Source of the DNA: Thermoplasmata archaeon
GTDB lineage: Archaea > Thermoplasmatota > Thermoplasmata > Methanomassiliicoccales > Methanomethylophilaceae
Assembly (NCBI GenBank): GCA_015063135.1
Contig: SUTA01000008.1
Coordinates: forward strand, 27,461 to 91,460
Length of the DNA stretch: 64,000 nucleotides
Reading direction: 5' to 3'
Shown: positions 1-8,835 of the stretch, one piece after another
Layout of the letters: every line of letters begins with the position of its first letter
Numbering within the stretch: the stretch's first letter is position 1
The notes under the pieces: generated by a model
What the model was told of the DNA's origin: nothing
Seen by the model: only the letters and a program-made list of their open reading frames with translations
The model's database searches: none
Translations under genes and position numbers: made by a program

Positions 1-922
1 CGGCCCCGGCCCTCTTAATGCCGAGGAGGGACTCCATCATGATCCTCTCCTCGTCGATCCATCCGTTCTGGGCGGCGGCCTTTATCATGGCGTACTCCCC
101 GGAGACCTGGTAGGCGGCGAGCGGCAGGTCGAACCTGTCCCTGGCCTCCCTGATGATGTCGAGGTACGGCCCGGCGGGCTTGACCATGATGATGTCAGCT
201 CCCTCGGCGACGTCCAGCTCGATCTCCCTCATGGCCTCGAGGCGGTTGCCGCACTGCATCTGGTAGCCGGCGCGGTTCCCCTTGCCGGGCGCGGAGTTGG
301 CGACGTCCCTGAACGGCCCGTAGTACGCGCTGTAGAACTTGGCGCTGTAGGCCATGATGGGGACGTTCTTGTGTCCAGCATCATCCAGGGCGCGCCTTAT
401 GGCGGCGATCTGGCCGTCCATCATGCCGCTGGGAGCGATGATGTCCGCTCCCGCATCGGCCTGCGACACCGCGGTCCTCCCGTAGAGCTCGATGGTCTCG
501 TCGTTGATGACGCACCCGTCGTCGTCCAGGACGCCGCAGTGGCCGTGGTCGGTGTACTCGCAGAGGCAGAGGTCGGCGATCACGAGCAGGTCGGACTTCT
601 CCTTCAGGCCGCTTATGGCCTTCTGGACCACGCCGTCCTTGGCGTAGGCTCCGGAGCCAACCGCGTCCTTCTTCTCGGGGATGCCGAACACCAGGATGGA
701 ATCCACTCCGCTGGACTGGATGTCCGAGGCGATCTTCTCGTACCCCGAGAGGGGGAAGGTCTTGACGCCGGGCATGGAGTCCGTGGTCTTCACATTCTTG
801 ATGTTCTGGTCGAAGAAAATCGGGAGGATGAAGTCGCTGGGGTGCAGCCTGGTCTCGGCGACCAGCTCCCTCATCTTCTCGCTCTGCCTAAGCCTTCTCA
901 TGCGCATCTCTGGATACATCAT
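1..922 (-). CDS. hemB: Porphobilinogen synthase (delta-aminolevulinate dehydratase), 3' end cut by window
   Basis: Condenses two 5-aminolevulinate molecules to porphobilinogen in tetrapyrrole synthesis. The 307 residues present carry the zinc-type cysteines in DLCLCEYTDHGHCG (C119, C121, C129) and the two Schiff-base lysines in YSAKFYSAYYGPF (K195) and IIMVKPAGPY (K248). Only roughly the last 15-20 residues are missing, beyond base 1. The ATG overlaps the hemA stop as ATGA, so it is the distal gene of the sirohaem-synthase/hemA/hemB operon. In a methanogen this pathway feeds F430, corrinoid and sirohaem. Identity is clear from the active-site motifs. Confidence 0.96.
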   Translation of the reverse strand, partial: MMYPEMRMRRLRQSEKMRELVAETRLHPSDFILPIFFDQNIKNVKTTDSMPGVKTFPLSGYEKIASDIQSSGVDSILVFGIPEKKDAVGSGAYAKDGVVQKAISGLKEKSDLLVIADLCLCEYTDHGHCGVLDDDGCVINDETIELYGRTAVSQADAGADIIAPSGMMDGQIAAIRRALDDAGHKNVPIMAYSAKFYSAYYGPFRDVANSAPGKGNRAGYQMQCGNRLEAMREIELDVAEGADIIMVKPAGPYLDIIREARDRFDLPLAAYQVSGEYAMIKAAAQNGWIDEERIMMESLLGIKRAGA

Positions 923-2160
923 TCCGAATCCCTCACTCCGAATACGTTTGCCACCGCCTCGCAGCTGGCGAGGTCCCCTTCGCGGGAGGCCTCCCTCAGG
1001 TTGCTGTATACGTCGGCCGTTATCTTGTTTATTATCGCCCTGGACATGTCGCTCAGGAGCTGCGCCGTGTCGGTGCTGTCCTTGCGGGAGAGCGCTGTCT
1101 CCAGCTCCCTGATCCTGATGTCCGCCAGCTTGATCCCTATGAGGCGGATGATCTCGTTGGCCGCCTCCTCTTTGCGTTCCCTGTCGAGCTTCTGCAGCTC
1201 CTGGGCTATGATCTTCTCCGCGCTGCTGATCTCCTTGGTCCTGAGCTCGACGTTGCGCTTCGCGATCGTCTCCAGCGAATCCATGTTGTCCAGGGACACG
1301 TTGGGGATCTCTGCGAGGTCCGCGTCCGCGTTGTGCGGGATGGAGACGTCGATGATTAGGAGCTTCCTGTCCGGGCGGGACGCCATGCTGCGCTCCACCA
1401 GCCCCCTGTGGAGGACGGTGTGCGGGGCGCCGGTGGCGACCAGGACGAGGTCGCTGACGGATATCGCGTCCTCCAATCTGTCCATGCTCGTGGCCGTGCC
1501 GCCGAGCTCGGCGGAGAGCTCCAGGGCGCGGCTGTAGGTGCGGTTCGACACTATGACGGTTCCGAGGTTCTTCCCTATCAGGTTCTTCGCTATGACGGAC
1601 GCGATGTCCCCCGCGCCCATGATGGTGATGCCCTTGCCGGAGAGGTCGCCTATCTTGGATTCCGCCAGCTCCACGGCCGCGGAACCCACCGAGACGGCGC
1701 CCTTGTTCAGCGCGGTCTCGGACCTTACCCTCTTCCCGACTATGGTGGCCTTCTCGAAGAGCTTCAACAGCATGCTCCCGAGGTGGCCCTCGCCCTTGGC
1801 CTTCGCGACGCTCTCCCTGACCTGGTGCTGGATCTGGTCCTCGCCCACGATCATGGAGTCGAGGCCGCAGACCACCCTGAAGAGGTGCTTGATGCTGTCC
1901 TTGTCCTCGAGGATGTACGTGATGTCGTTCGACGGGACGAGCCTCTGGGAGAGCTCCCTCAGTGCGTGGCGGACCTTGGCGTTGTCATCGCATGCTGTGT
2001 ACAGCTCGAACCTGTTGCAGGTCCTGACGATGACGTACTCGTTGACGTCGGCCATCTGCGACACCGCGTCAGGGACCGCCTTCTCCAGGATCGTCACCAC
2101 GTCGTTCAGGCCGACGGTGCCCCCGGCAGAGACGTATGTGACGTGCATGCTGACGATCAT
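919..2160 (-). CDS. hemA: Glutamyl-tRNA reductase
   Basis: NADPH-dependent reduction of Glu-tRNA to glutamate-1-semialdehyde, first committed step of C5 haem synthesis. The 413-residue protein has the catalytic cysteine in VRTCNRFELY (C48), the GLDSMIVGEDQI substrate motif, the NADPH fold with MGAGDIAS, and a helical C-terminal dimerisation domain. The start ATG overlaps the upstream gene as ATGA and the TGA stop overlaps hemB, so translation is probably coupled. I read all its codons: no in-frame CGA occurs although arginine is frequent (AGG, CGC). Confidence 0.97.
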   Translation of the reverse strand: MIVSMHVTYVSAGGTVGLNDVVTILEKAVPDAVSQMADVNEYVIVRTCNRFELYTACDDNAKVRHALRELSQRLVPSNDITYILEDKDSIKHLFRVVCGLDSMIVGEDQIQHQVRESVAKAKGEGHLGSMLLKLFEKATIVGKRVRSETALNKGAVSVGSAAVELAESKIGDLSGKGITIMGAGDIASVIAKNLIGKNLGTVIVSNRTYSRALELSAELGGTATSMDRLEDAISVSDLVLVATGAPHTVLHRGLVERSMASRPDRKLLIIDVSIPHNADADLAEIPNVSLDNMDSLETIAKRNVELRTKEISSAEKIIAQELQKLDRERKEEAANEIIRLIGIKLADIRIRELETALSRKDSTDTAQLLSDMSRAIINKITADVYSNLREASREGDLASCEAVANVFGVRDSE

Positions 2161-2789
2161 TCGAGCCCCCCTTTCTTCATGGCGAGGTGGAACGCGGGGT
2201 CGACGCCCTCCCTCTTGAGGACGTCCCATATCTCCTGGTCGTCGAGGATGCTGGCCAGGAACTCCGCCCTCTTGGACTGCGGGGACACCCGGTCCCTGAT
2301 CTCCGGCCTGACCCTCATCAGGAGCTCCAGCATCCTGTCGTAGGACTCGTCGAGGAACCCGTCGAGCATCCTGATGACATAGGGCGGGAATGCGGGCACG
2401 CGGCCCTCCGTTGAGACCGTGACCGTGTAGCCCTCCCTGCGGAGGACGGACGGGATGAGCAGGTCGCCACCGCCGTGCGCGGAGTTGGTCAGGATCCCCT
2501 TGGACATGGAGATGTCGCGGATGGCGTTGTTGAGTTCTTGATCGGCCGTGGCCGCTACGACTATGTCGGCGCCTTCCATGTAACCGGCCGCCGTCGCGGG
2601 GTCGACGTTCTCGCGGACCACTTCGTCGGCGAGCTCCGCCAGCTCGGGCATGATCTCCCCGGCGACCACTTTGATGTGGAACCCCTCGAAATGCTGGCAT
2701 TTGCGGAGGGCGACGCGCCCTCCCCCGAACACCGTGACCTTCCTGTTCCCCGGCGAGATCGCCACGGGCGACATGAGTATCCTATCCAT
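2157..2789 (-). CDS. Precorrin-2 dehydrogenase / sirohaem synthase N-terminal type
   Basis: NAD-dependent oxidation of precorrin-2 to sirohydrochlorin, possibly with ferrochelation (Met8p/CysG N-terminal family). The 210-residue protein has the Rossmann motif VFGGGRVALRK near residues 19-29 and TADQELNNAIRD further on, as in this family. First gene of the haem operon; its TGA overlaps the hemA start. A TATA-like element (GGTTTATAC read on plus, about 2827-2835) lies about 40 bases upstream. Family is clear; whether it also chelates iron cannot be told from sequence. Confidence 0.9.
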   Translation of the reverse strand: MDRILMSPVAISPGNRKVTVFGGGRVALRKCQHFEGFHIKVVAGEIMPELAELADEVVRENVDPATAAGYMEGADIVVAATADQELNNAIRDISMSKGILTNSAHGGGDLLIPSVLRREGYTVTVSTEGRVPAFPPYVIRMLDGFLDESYDRMLELLMRVRPEIRDRVSPQSKRAEFLASILDDQEIWDVLKREGVDPAFHLAMKKGGLE

Positions 2790-3121
2790 TCGCGCACCTT
2801 GCCTATGAAACGGGCATGGACCTATTGGTTTATACGTCCGACCGTTCTATCGTGTTATTATCCCCGTACGGGGTAGGGGTATATACCGCTATCGTACGAA
2901 CCTCGTCCGCCCACTAGCGTCAGTGGAATCGAATATGCCCATGGATTGCAATGTCTGGCACATACATAATGCGGGCAGCATTGACCGCCCCGTGGTCGCA
3001 CTCCGCCATCATATGCCAGCCTCGGCACGGTCGACCCGAGCCGCCATGCTGGACGGTTCCCTCTCTCCAATATATTAATATATACCCCGCACATGGGAGC
3101 TTATATAGGAAAGGGATTAGA
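2790..3121. promoter_or_regulatory. Divergent intergenic region between haem operon and aIF1A operon
   Basis: About 330 bases with no convincing gene. It contains the haem-operon TATA-like element near 2827-2835, a perfect palindrome CCCCGTACGGGG at 2862-2873 followed by a GTATATACC stretch, and an AT-rich TATA region (AATATATTAATATATACC, about 3069-3086) some 40 bases before the aIF1A ATG. The middle (2900-3050) is GC-rich and could encode a small RNA, but I recognise none. Confidence 0.55.
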
Positions 3122-3451
3122 ATGAGCGACAACGAACCCCTGGAGAGCCCGGACGAGGATGTAACCCGCGTCCGCCTGCCCAATGTCAAAGAGAACGAGA
3201 TGTTCGGCATAGCCGACCAGCTCCTGGGCGCATCGAAGATCAAGGTCATGTGCGAGGACGGCGTGTCCCGCGTCGGCCGCATCCCCGGGAAGATCAAGAA
3301 GAGGATGTGGATAAGGGAGGGCGACCTCCTGATCATCTCCGTCTGGGATTTCCAGCCGGACAAATGCGACGTCAAGTTCAGGTACACCAAGACCCAGGCC
3401 GTGAACCTCAGCAAGAGGAACAAGGTCCCGAAGAACCTTGACATATTCTGA
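3122..3451 (+). CDS. eif1A: Translation initiation factor aIF1A
   Basis: OB-fold initiation factor that binds the A site of the small ribosomal subunit. The 109-residue protein carries the S1-like core (IKVMCEDGVSRVGRIPGK, then RMWIREGDLLIIS and WDFQPDKCDV), matching archaeal aIF1A of about 100-115 residues. ATG 3122 fits the start of homology and sits 40 bases after a strong TATA region. Ends with TGA. First gene of a long translation and ribosome-biogenesis operon; no in-frame CGA. Confidence 0.97.
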   Translation: MSDNEPLESPDEDVTRVRLPNVKENEMFGIADQLLGASKIKVMCEDGVSRVGRIPGKIKKRMWIREGDLLIISVWDFQPDKCDVKFRYTKTQAVNLSKRNKVPKNLDIF

Positions 3452-3462
3452 GCGGTGCCCGC

Positions 3463-4266
3463 ATGACCTCATACGAGGAGGCCTACGCATACCTTGAGAG
3501 GCATGTGGACGCCCTCAAGACCAACAAGACCGGCGACGAGCGCCAGACAGACGCGGAGGTCTTCGACAGGAAGACCCTGATGACCATCTACGACTTCATG
3601 ACGTCCGGGTACATCGACGCCGTCCAGTACCCCATATCCACCGGCAAGGAGGGCAACGTCTTCTACGCCACCGACGAGGACGGCGAGGCGATGGCCCTCA
3701 AGATCTTCAGGACCTCGACCTCCACCTTCAAGAGGGTGGCCAAGTACGTCGAGGGCGACCCCAGGTTCAGGGGGGTCGTGGGAAACCGCTGGAAGATGAT
3801 CTACGCTTGGGTCAACAAGGAGTTCAAGAACCTGGCCCGCTACAGCGAGGCCGGGATACCGGTCCCGGAGCCCATAACGTTCAGCCAGAACTGCCTCCTG
3901 ATGGAGTTCATCGGGGACGAGACCGGCCCGGCGCCGCAGCTCAAGGACGTGGTACTCGACGACCCCACAGACACGTACGACGAGGTCGTCTCATTCATAA
4001 TCGACGGCTGGAAGGACGCGCACCTGGTGCACGGCGACCTCAGCGAATACAACATACTGATGATGGACGGCCAGCCCATAATGATCGACGTAGGCCAGGC
4101 GATGACGTCCGACCATTACAACGCGAAGGAACTCCTCGAGAGGGACATCCGCAACATCAACAGGTTCTTCAGGCACCGCGGCGCGGACGTCATCGACGAC
4201 GCGGTGATCATGGAGGAGACCCTCAACGGGAAGGACGAAGACGAGGAAGAGGAGGAAGAGGAATGA
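3463..4266 (+). CDS. rio1: RIO1-type atypical serine kinase/ATPase
   Basis: RIO kinase required for late small-subunit maturation. In 267 residues it shows the nucleotide-binding loop STGKEGNVFYA, the lysine in MALKIFR, the catalytic loop LVHGDLSEYNIL and metal-binding IMIDVGQA. The C-terminus is a run of Glu/Asp (final ten residues nearly all Glu), a common RIO tail. The TGA overlaps the ATG of the KH gene (ATGA). RIO1 followed by the Dim2-like KH protein is a conserved archaeal pairing because both act on pre-40S/30S particles. Confidence 0.96.
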   Translation: MTSYEEAYAYLERHVDALKTNKTGDERQTDAEVFDRKTLMTIYDFMTSGYIDAVQYPISTGKEGNVFYATDEDGEAMALKIFRTSTSTFKRVAKYVEGDPRFRGVVGNRWKMIYAWVNKEFKNLARYSEAGIPVPEPITFSQNCLLMEFIGDETGPAPQLKDVVLDDPTDTYDEVVSFIIDGWKDAHLVHGDLSEYNILMMDGQPIMIDVGQAMTSDHYNAKELLERDIRNINRFFRHRGADVIDDAVIMEETLNGKDEDEEEEEEE

Positions 4267-4811
4267 GGACCATCAAGGTGCCGCAGGACAGGGTCGGCAC
4301 GCTCATAGGGAAGAACGGGGAGACCAAGAAGATGCTCCAGGACATCTCCGGGATAAAGCTGGACATCGACACCGAGGAGGGGGACGTCATCATCCACGAC
4401 GACGTGGAGCTGGAGGACCCCGTCATGGCCCTCAAGATCATGGACGTCATCAGGGCCGTCGGCAGGGGTTTCAACCCCGAGAAGGCCACCAGGCTCTTCG
4501 ATGACGACGAGTACCTGGAGATCGTCGACCTGAAGGACTTCGTCGGCGACCGCGAGGGCGCCGTCCACAGGGTCAGGGGCCGCCTCATAGGGAAGGACGG
4601 CAAGACCCGCAGGATCATCGAGGACCTCACCGGCTGCGACATGATCATCTACGGCAACACCGTCGGCCTCATCGGGAACTCGATAAGCCTGCCCGTGGCC
4701 AAGCACGCCGTGGAGCTCATCCTGCACGGCAGCGAGCATGCGACGGTCTACCACTACCTCGAGAGCCAGAGGCCCCGCCTCAGGATCGCCGAGATGGGAT
4801 TCGACGTGCGA
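4263..4811 (+). CDS. KH-domain RNA-binding protein, Dim2/Pno1-like; ends at CGA
   Basis: Binds the 3' region of small-subunit rRNA during maturation, together with RIO1 and Nob1. Two KH modules are visible, with GxxG loops in GTLIGKNGETKK and RGRLIGKDGKTRR. No canonical stop follows; the frame runs straight on into Pus10. The first in-frame CGA (4809-4811) gives 182 residues, normal for archaeal Dim2, and lies 9 bases before the Pus10 ATG. A real KH-Pus10 fusion is the alternative, but the same CGA pattern recurs throughout the window, so I end the gene here. Confidence 0.88.
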
Positions 4812-4820
4812 GGGTTCCCC

Positions 4821-6047
4821 ATGGAGCAGTGGATACAGGACAATTACGATAAAGCGAAGCAGCTGGCAGCCATGGGCCTCTGCGACCATTGCCTCGGCCG
4901 CATGTTCGGCAAGATAGGCAGCGGGATGACCAACGACGCCAGGGGCCGCATCATACGCGATGCCCTCAGGGAGAACGGGGACGACCTCCCCGCCGAGGAC
5001 TTCTGCCCCCTGTGCGAGAACGTCTTCGAGCTCATGGACAGGTTCGCCGAGGCCGCCGCGGAGGCGGTGAACTCGGTCGAGTCCAACAACTTCCTGGTGG
5101 GCTCCAAGGTCGAGCCCGAGATAGCCGCCCGCGAGAAGCAGATCTGGGCGGATCTGGGTCTCGAGAGCCCGGAGTCCCTGAACAGGGAGCTCAACAGGGA
5201 GATCGGCAAGGCCGCGCTCCCCCTCATCAACCGCCCGGTGGAGTTCAAGGTGCCCGAAGTCGTGGCGCTGGTGGACACCAGGTTCGCCGACGTCACGCTG
5301 GACATCGCGCCCCTGTTCATCGCCGGCAGGTACAACAAGTACAGCAGGGAGATACCCCAGACCATCTGGCCCTGCAGGATGTGCCACGGCAAGGGATGCG
5401 ACTACTGCCACGGCAAGGGGAAGATGTACGAGACCTCCGTCCAGGAGATCATCGGGGACATCGCCCTCGAGATGACCGGCGGCGAGGAGCACTTCTTCCA
5501 CGGCATGGGCCGCGAGGACATAGATGCCAGGATGCTCGGGGACGGCCGCCCGTTCGTCCTCGAGATAAGCCGCCCCGTGCGCAGGTTCATCGACCTCGAC
5601 GAGCTCGAGGAGAGGTCCAGCGCCGGAGAGATGGCAGCATTCAACAGCCTCCACTTCGTCAAGCGCGAGGCCGTGGAGAGGTACAAGGCCGCCGCTTCTG
5701 ATAAAGTATATCGCGTGCACGTGTTGGTAGACGGCAAAGTTAATAAAGAGGCAGTAGTTAGGGCGGCACAATCGTTCAAGGACGCCGACATAAACCAGCG
5801 GACTCCGCGCAGAGTCGAGCACAGACGTGCCGACCTCGTGCGCCACAGGAGGATCCACTGGGTGAAGGCGGACTCCATCGGCGAGGACTCGTTCGATCTC
5901 GAACTGGAGACCGACTCGGGGACCTACGTCAAGGAGTTCGTGTCGGGAGACGAGGGCAGGACCGAACCGAGCTTCTCAGAGGCTCTGGGGGTCCAGTGCC
6001 GCGTCGAAACGCTCGACGTGTTGGCGATCAACTATCACGAACCACGA
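4821..6047 (+). CDS. pus10: tRNA pseudouridine synthase Pus10 (positions 54/55); ends at CGA
   Basis: Makes pseudouridine 54/55 in archaeal tRNA T-arms. The N-terminal zinc part has CDHC (residues 21-24) and CPLC, then CRMC...CDYC; the catalytic block GREDIDARMLGDGRPFVLEI contains the catalytic Asp; GTYVKEFVSGDEGR closes the catalytic fold. The first in-frame CGA, 6045-6047, gives 408 residues and lies 10 bases before the L21e ATG. Without termination there the frame would stay open to 6683 through two other genes. I scanned the codons: this is the only in-frame CGA after 4811. Confidence 0.92.
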
Positions 6048-6057
6048 GGGATAATCC

Positions 6058-6354
6058 ATGCAGAGATCCAGAGGAACGAGGACGAAGACCCGCAACGTCC
6101 TCAAGAAGAAAGTCAGGGCACGCGGCCTGTCGCCGATCACCAAAGGCCTCCAGACGTTCGAGGAGGGCCAGAAGGTCAACATCATCATCGACCCCAGCGT
6201 CCACAAGGGCATGCCGTTCTCCAGGTTCCACGGGAAGACCGGCGTCGTCGTCGGCGAGAGGGGAAGCGCCTACGAGGTCAGCGTCAAGGACGGCAACAAG
6301 ACCAAGCTGGTCGTCGCCCGCCCCGAGCACCTCGTCAGGAACAACGACAGCTGA
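6058..6354 (+). CDS. rpl21e: Large ribosomal subunit protein eL21 (L21e)
   Basis: Structural protein of the archaeal/eukaryotic large subunit. The 98-residue basic protein has the family pattern: N-terminal MQRSRGTRTKTRNVL, then GQKVNIIIDPSVHKGMP and FHGKTGVVVGERGSAYEV. Length is typical. It begins 10 bases after the CGA that closes Pus10, in a different frame, and ends in TGA, 11 bases before rpoF. Order L21e-rpoF-DUF655-ksgA is widely conserved in archaea, which supports every call in this stretch. Confidence 0.97.
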   Translation: MQRSRGTRTKTRNVLKKKVRARGLSPITKGLQTFEEGQKVNIIIDPSVHKGMPFSRFHGKTGVVVGERGSAYEVSVKDGNKTKLVVARPEHLVRNNDS

Positions 6355-6365
6355 GGTGCGTCGCT

Positions 6366-6683
6366 TTGACTGAGCGCTACGTGTCGCTTGCCGAAGTAAG
6401 GGACCTGCTCGCCGCAGAGAGCGAGAGGAGGGAGCTCCTCACATCGCAGAAGGCGGCGCTGGACCACGCGCAGACAGTCAGCACCATCCCGCTGGAATCA
6501 GCCCAGAAGATCATCGAGGAGGTCAGCCAGCTGGAGGACGTCACCGACGCCATCGCGGTCAAGATCGCGGACATGCTTCCGCAGTACCCCGAGGACGTCC
6601 GCGCCATCTTCCAGAAGGAGAGGATCAACCTCGAGCCCGACAAGGTCGACGCCATCATCGCGATCGTCGAGAAATACATCTGA
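6366..6683 (+). CDS. rpoF: RNA polymerase subunit F (Rpb4 homologue), TTG start
   Basis: Forms the stalk of archaeal RNA polymerase with subunit E'. The 105-residue protein begins LTERYVSLAEVRDLL and ends with an HRDC-like helical domain (QYPEDVRAIFQKERINLEPDKVDAIIAIVEKY). No ATG or GTG fits; TTG 6366 is preceded by GAGGTG with proper spacing. Subunit E' is encoded far away at 56.4-57.0 kb. TGA stop; no in-frame CGA. Confidence 0.93.
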   Translation: MTERYVSLAEVRDLLAAESERRELLTSQKAALDHAQTVSTIPLESAQKIIEEVSQLEDVTDAIAVKIADMLPQYPEDVRAIFQKERINLEPDKVDAIIAIVEKYI

Positions 6684-6695
6684 GGAGGCCTTCCG

Positions 6696-7259
6696 ATGGA
6701 GGACTACGCTTACATCCTAGACTACCTGCCCCAGGGGGCGCAGGGCGCCGGCTTCGGCAAGAAGGAGCCGCTGTGCTACGCTATCGGAGACGAGGAGTTC
6801 AAGCTCTTCGAGCTCGTGCCCAAAGCAGGCGTGATGGTCAATATAGGCGTCAGGACGTACATCGGCAAGGACGACGCGGGCAAACGCGACATGATCGACC
6901 ACGTCAAGAGGCGCATCAACTTCGACGACCTGACCAACAACGCGGTCGCCGAGCTGGACTACGCCCTGACCGAGATCGTCATGTCCAAGCAGGACAGGTT
7001 CGTAGCTTTCTTCAACGAGGCCCAGCCCATCAGCATGCGCAAGCACCTGCTGGAGGAGCTCCCGGGCCTCGGGAAGAAATACATGGCGGCCGTCCTCGAG
7101 GAGAGGAAGAAGCAGCCCTTCACCGATTTCGCTGACCTCTCCGCCAGAACCGGGATCAAGAACCCCGAGAAGCTCATCGTGGCGCGCATCCACCTGGAGC
7201 TCTCCGACAAGGAGAGGAAGCGCTATCTTTTCGTGAAATGTCCGGAACGGGCCAACTGA
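6696..7259 (+). CDS. DUF655 protein (helix-hairpin-helix nucleic-acid-binding family)
   Basis: Conserved archaeal protein always near rpoF/ksgA. The 187-residue sequence has an N-terminal OB-like part (EEFKLFELVPKAGVMVNIGVRTYIG) and a C-terminal HhH region (LEELPGLGKKYMAAVLEERK). Preceded by an excellent ribosome-binding site (AGGAGG at 6684-6689). The last 22 bases overlap ksgA. Role unproved; location and HhH motif suggest RNA binding in rRNA or tRNA maturation. Confidence 0.9.
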   Translation: MEDYAYILDYLPQGAQGAGFGKKEPLCYAIGDEEFKLFELVPKAGVMVNIGVRTYIGKDDAGKRDMIDHVKRRINFDDLTNNAVAELDYALTEIVMSKQDRFVAFFNEAQPISMRKHLLEELPGLGKKYMAAVLEERKKQPFTDFADLSARTGIKNPEKLIVARIHLELSDKERKRYLFVKCPERAN

Positions 7260-8020
7260 TCTCCGAAACGGGGGTCGTCCCGAAGAAGTCCAAGGGACAG
7301 AACTTCCTGACCGACGGCCGCGTGGCCGACCGGCACATCTCCTACGCCGGCATACAGAGGACGGACCGCGTCCTTGAGGTGGGCCCCGGCCTGGGCATCC
7401 TCACCGAGAGGCTGCTGGAGAAGACCGACGACCTCACCTGCATCGAACTGGACGACATCCTGGCAGATTACATCTCCAGGACCTACGGCGACAGGCTCAA
7501 GCTCATCCACGGCGACGCCGTGAAGGTCCCGTTCCCGGAGTTCGACGTGTTCGTCAGCAACCTGCCCTACAGCGTATCCACCCCCATCATATTCAAGCTG
7601 CTCGACTGCTCCTTCAGGACCGCCGTCGTCATGGTCCAGAAGGAGTTCGCGGACCGCATGGTCGCCGACGTCGGCAGCCCCGACTACTCCCGCCTGACCG
7701 TCGGGCTCTTCTACCGCGCCGACTGCGAGATCATGGAGACCGTCCCCGCATCCCGCTTCAACCCGAAGCCGAAGGTGGACTCCGCCCTCGTGAGGATCAC
7801 CCCCCGGAAAGCCCCGTTCGACGTCATCGACGAGGAACTGTACTTCAAGGTCACCAAGGTAGCGTTCGACCACCGCAGGAAGAAGATCGGGACCTCCCTC
7901 AAGGCCGCCGGACTGGTCAAGCCGGGCATGGACGTCCCGTACCTCGACGACAGGATAGAGAACCTGCGCCCGGCGGAGATCGCGGAGATCGCGGATGCCA
8001 TATCAGGGTCCGGGAACCGA
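7238..8020 (+). CDS. ksgA: 16S rRNA dimethyladenosine transferase KsgA/Dim1; ends at CGA
   Basis: Dimethylates two adjacent adenosines near the 3' end of 16S rRNA. Signature motifs: GQNFLTDGRVADR, SAM-binding LEVGPGLGILTERLLE, CIELDD, and SNLPYSVSTPIIFKLL (NLPY catalytic motif). The C-terminal helical domain ends ...EIADAISGSGN, where the first in-frame CGA (8018-8020) gives 260 residues, the usual size. The next canonical stop would be 8087-8089, inside the next gene. All arginine codons in the gene were inspected: none is CGA. Confidence 0.94.
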
Positions 8021-8040
8021 GCGGATCGGAGGCGAAGAGC

Positions 8041-8703
8041 ACGAAGGACCATCTCGCCCGCAGGTACTGCGTCTTCTTCATGGGCCTAATCACCATAACA
8101 TTCGGGATCGCGATCATAACAAAGGCGGACCTCGGGACCTCGCCCATCACCTCCATCCCCTACAGCCTGTCGCTGATCTTCGACGGGATAACGTTCGGCA
8201 CGTTCACGCTGATGTTCAGCATCCTCCAGGTGGCCCTCCAGTTCGTGATCCTGGGCAAGGATGCCGACAGGTTCAACCTGATGCTCCAATTCGTGATATG
8301 CTTCGTCTTCGGCTACTTCGTCGACTTCGCAATGATGGCCATGTCGTGGTTCGAGCCCTCCGAGTATGCGGCCAGGGTGCTGTCTGTCGTCGCCGGCTGC
8401 TTCGTCCTGGCCTTCGGCGTCTACCTGCAGCTGGTGGCGGACGTGGTCATGGTTCCGGGCGACGGATTCGTGTACGCCCTGAAGATGAGGCTCCGCTGGG
8501 AGTACGCCAAGGTCAGATTCACCCACGACCTCACCCTGGTTGCAATCGCAGCCGTAATGTGCCTCATATGCCTCGGGGACCTGGGAGGCGTTAGGGAAGG
8601 CACCCTGATCAGCGTCGCATGTGTCGGGCTGATAGCCCGCCAGTACCTCAACCGCCTCGGATGGCTGACGAGGCCCCTCCTGCCACCCTCTCCCGAGCAA
8701 CGA
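8041..8703 (+). CDS. YczE/YyaS-type membrane protein; ACG start, ends at CGA
   Basis: Polytopic membrane protein (about five or six hydrophobic segments) of the YczE family, whose role is not established. Homology-like sequence (HLARRYCVFFMGLITITF, then KADLGTSPITSIPYSL) begins before the first ATG (8080). No ATG, GTG or TTG exists upstream in frame, but ACG 8041 is preceded by GGAGG at 8028-8032 with ideal spacing, so an ACG start is inferred. First in-frame CGA, 8701-8703, gives 220 residues ending LLPPSPEQ; the next canonical stop lies at 8830-8832. Confidence 0.75.
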
Positions 8704-8835
8704 TTGCCGGGGCCCGTACCTTCGGCTGCATGGCGAAGCGTCAGGCTTAGGAACCATCGGAAGACGACGGCTGTGAAACAATGTGCCAGCCTGATATTTT
8801 TTATAGATTTAGCATCATATGAAAAACGATGAACG

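Noticed and set aside
371..2343. Long open frames antisense to hemB, hemA and many other genes
   Set aside because: High GC with few stop codons leaves antisense frames open; the translations have low-complexity shadow composition and no family similarity.
4263..6683. A single open frame running through KH, Pus10 and RpoF, suggesting a multi-domain fusion protein
   Set aside because: L21e and the RpoF start lie inside it with good signals, the same frame would encode antisense-like nonsense over L21e, and the two in-frame CGAs fall exactly at the expected KH and Pus10 ends. The same pattern recurs in 31 other genes.
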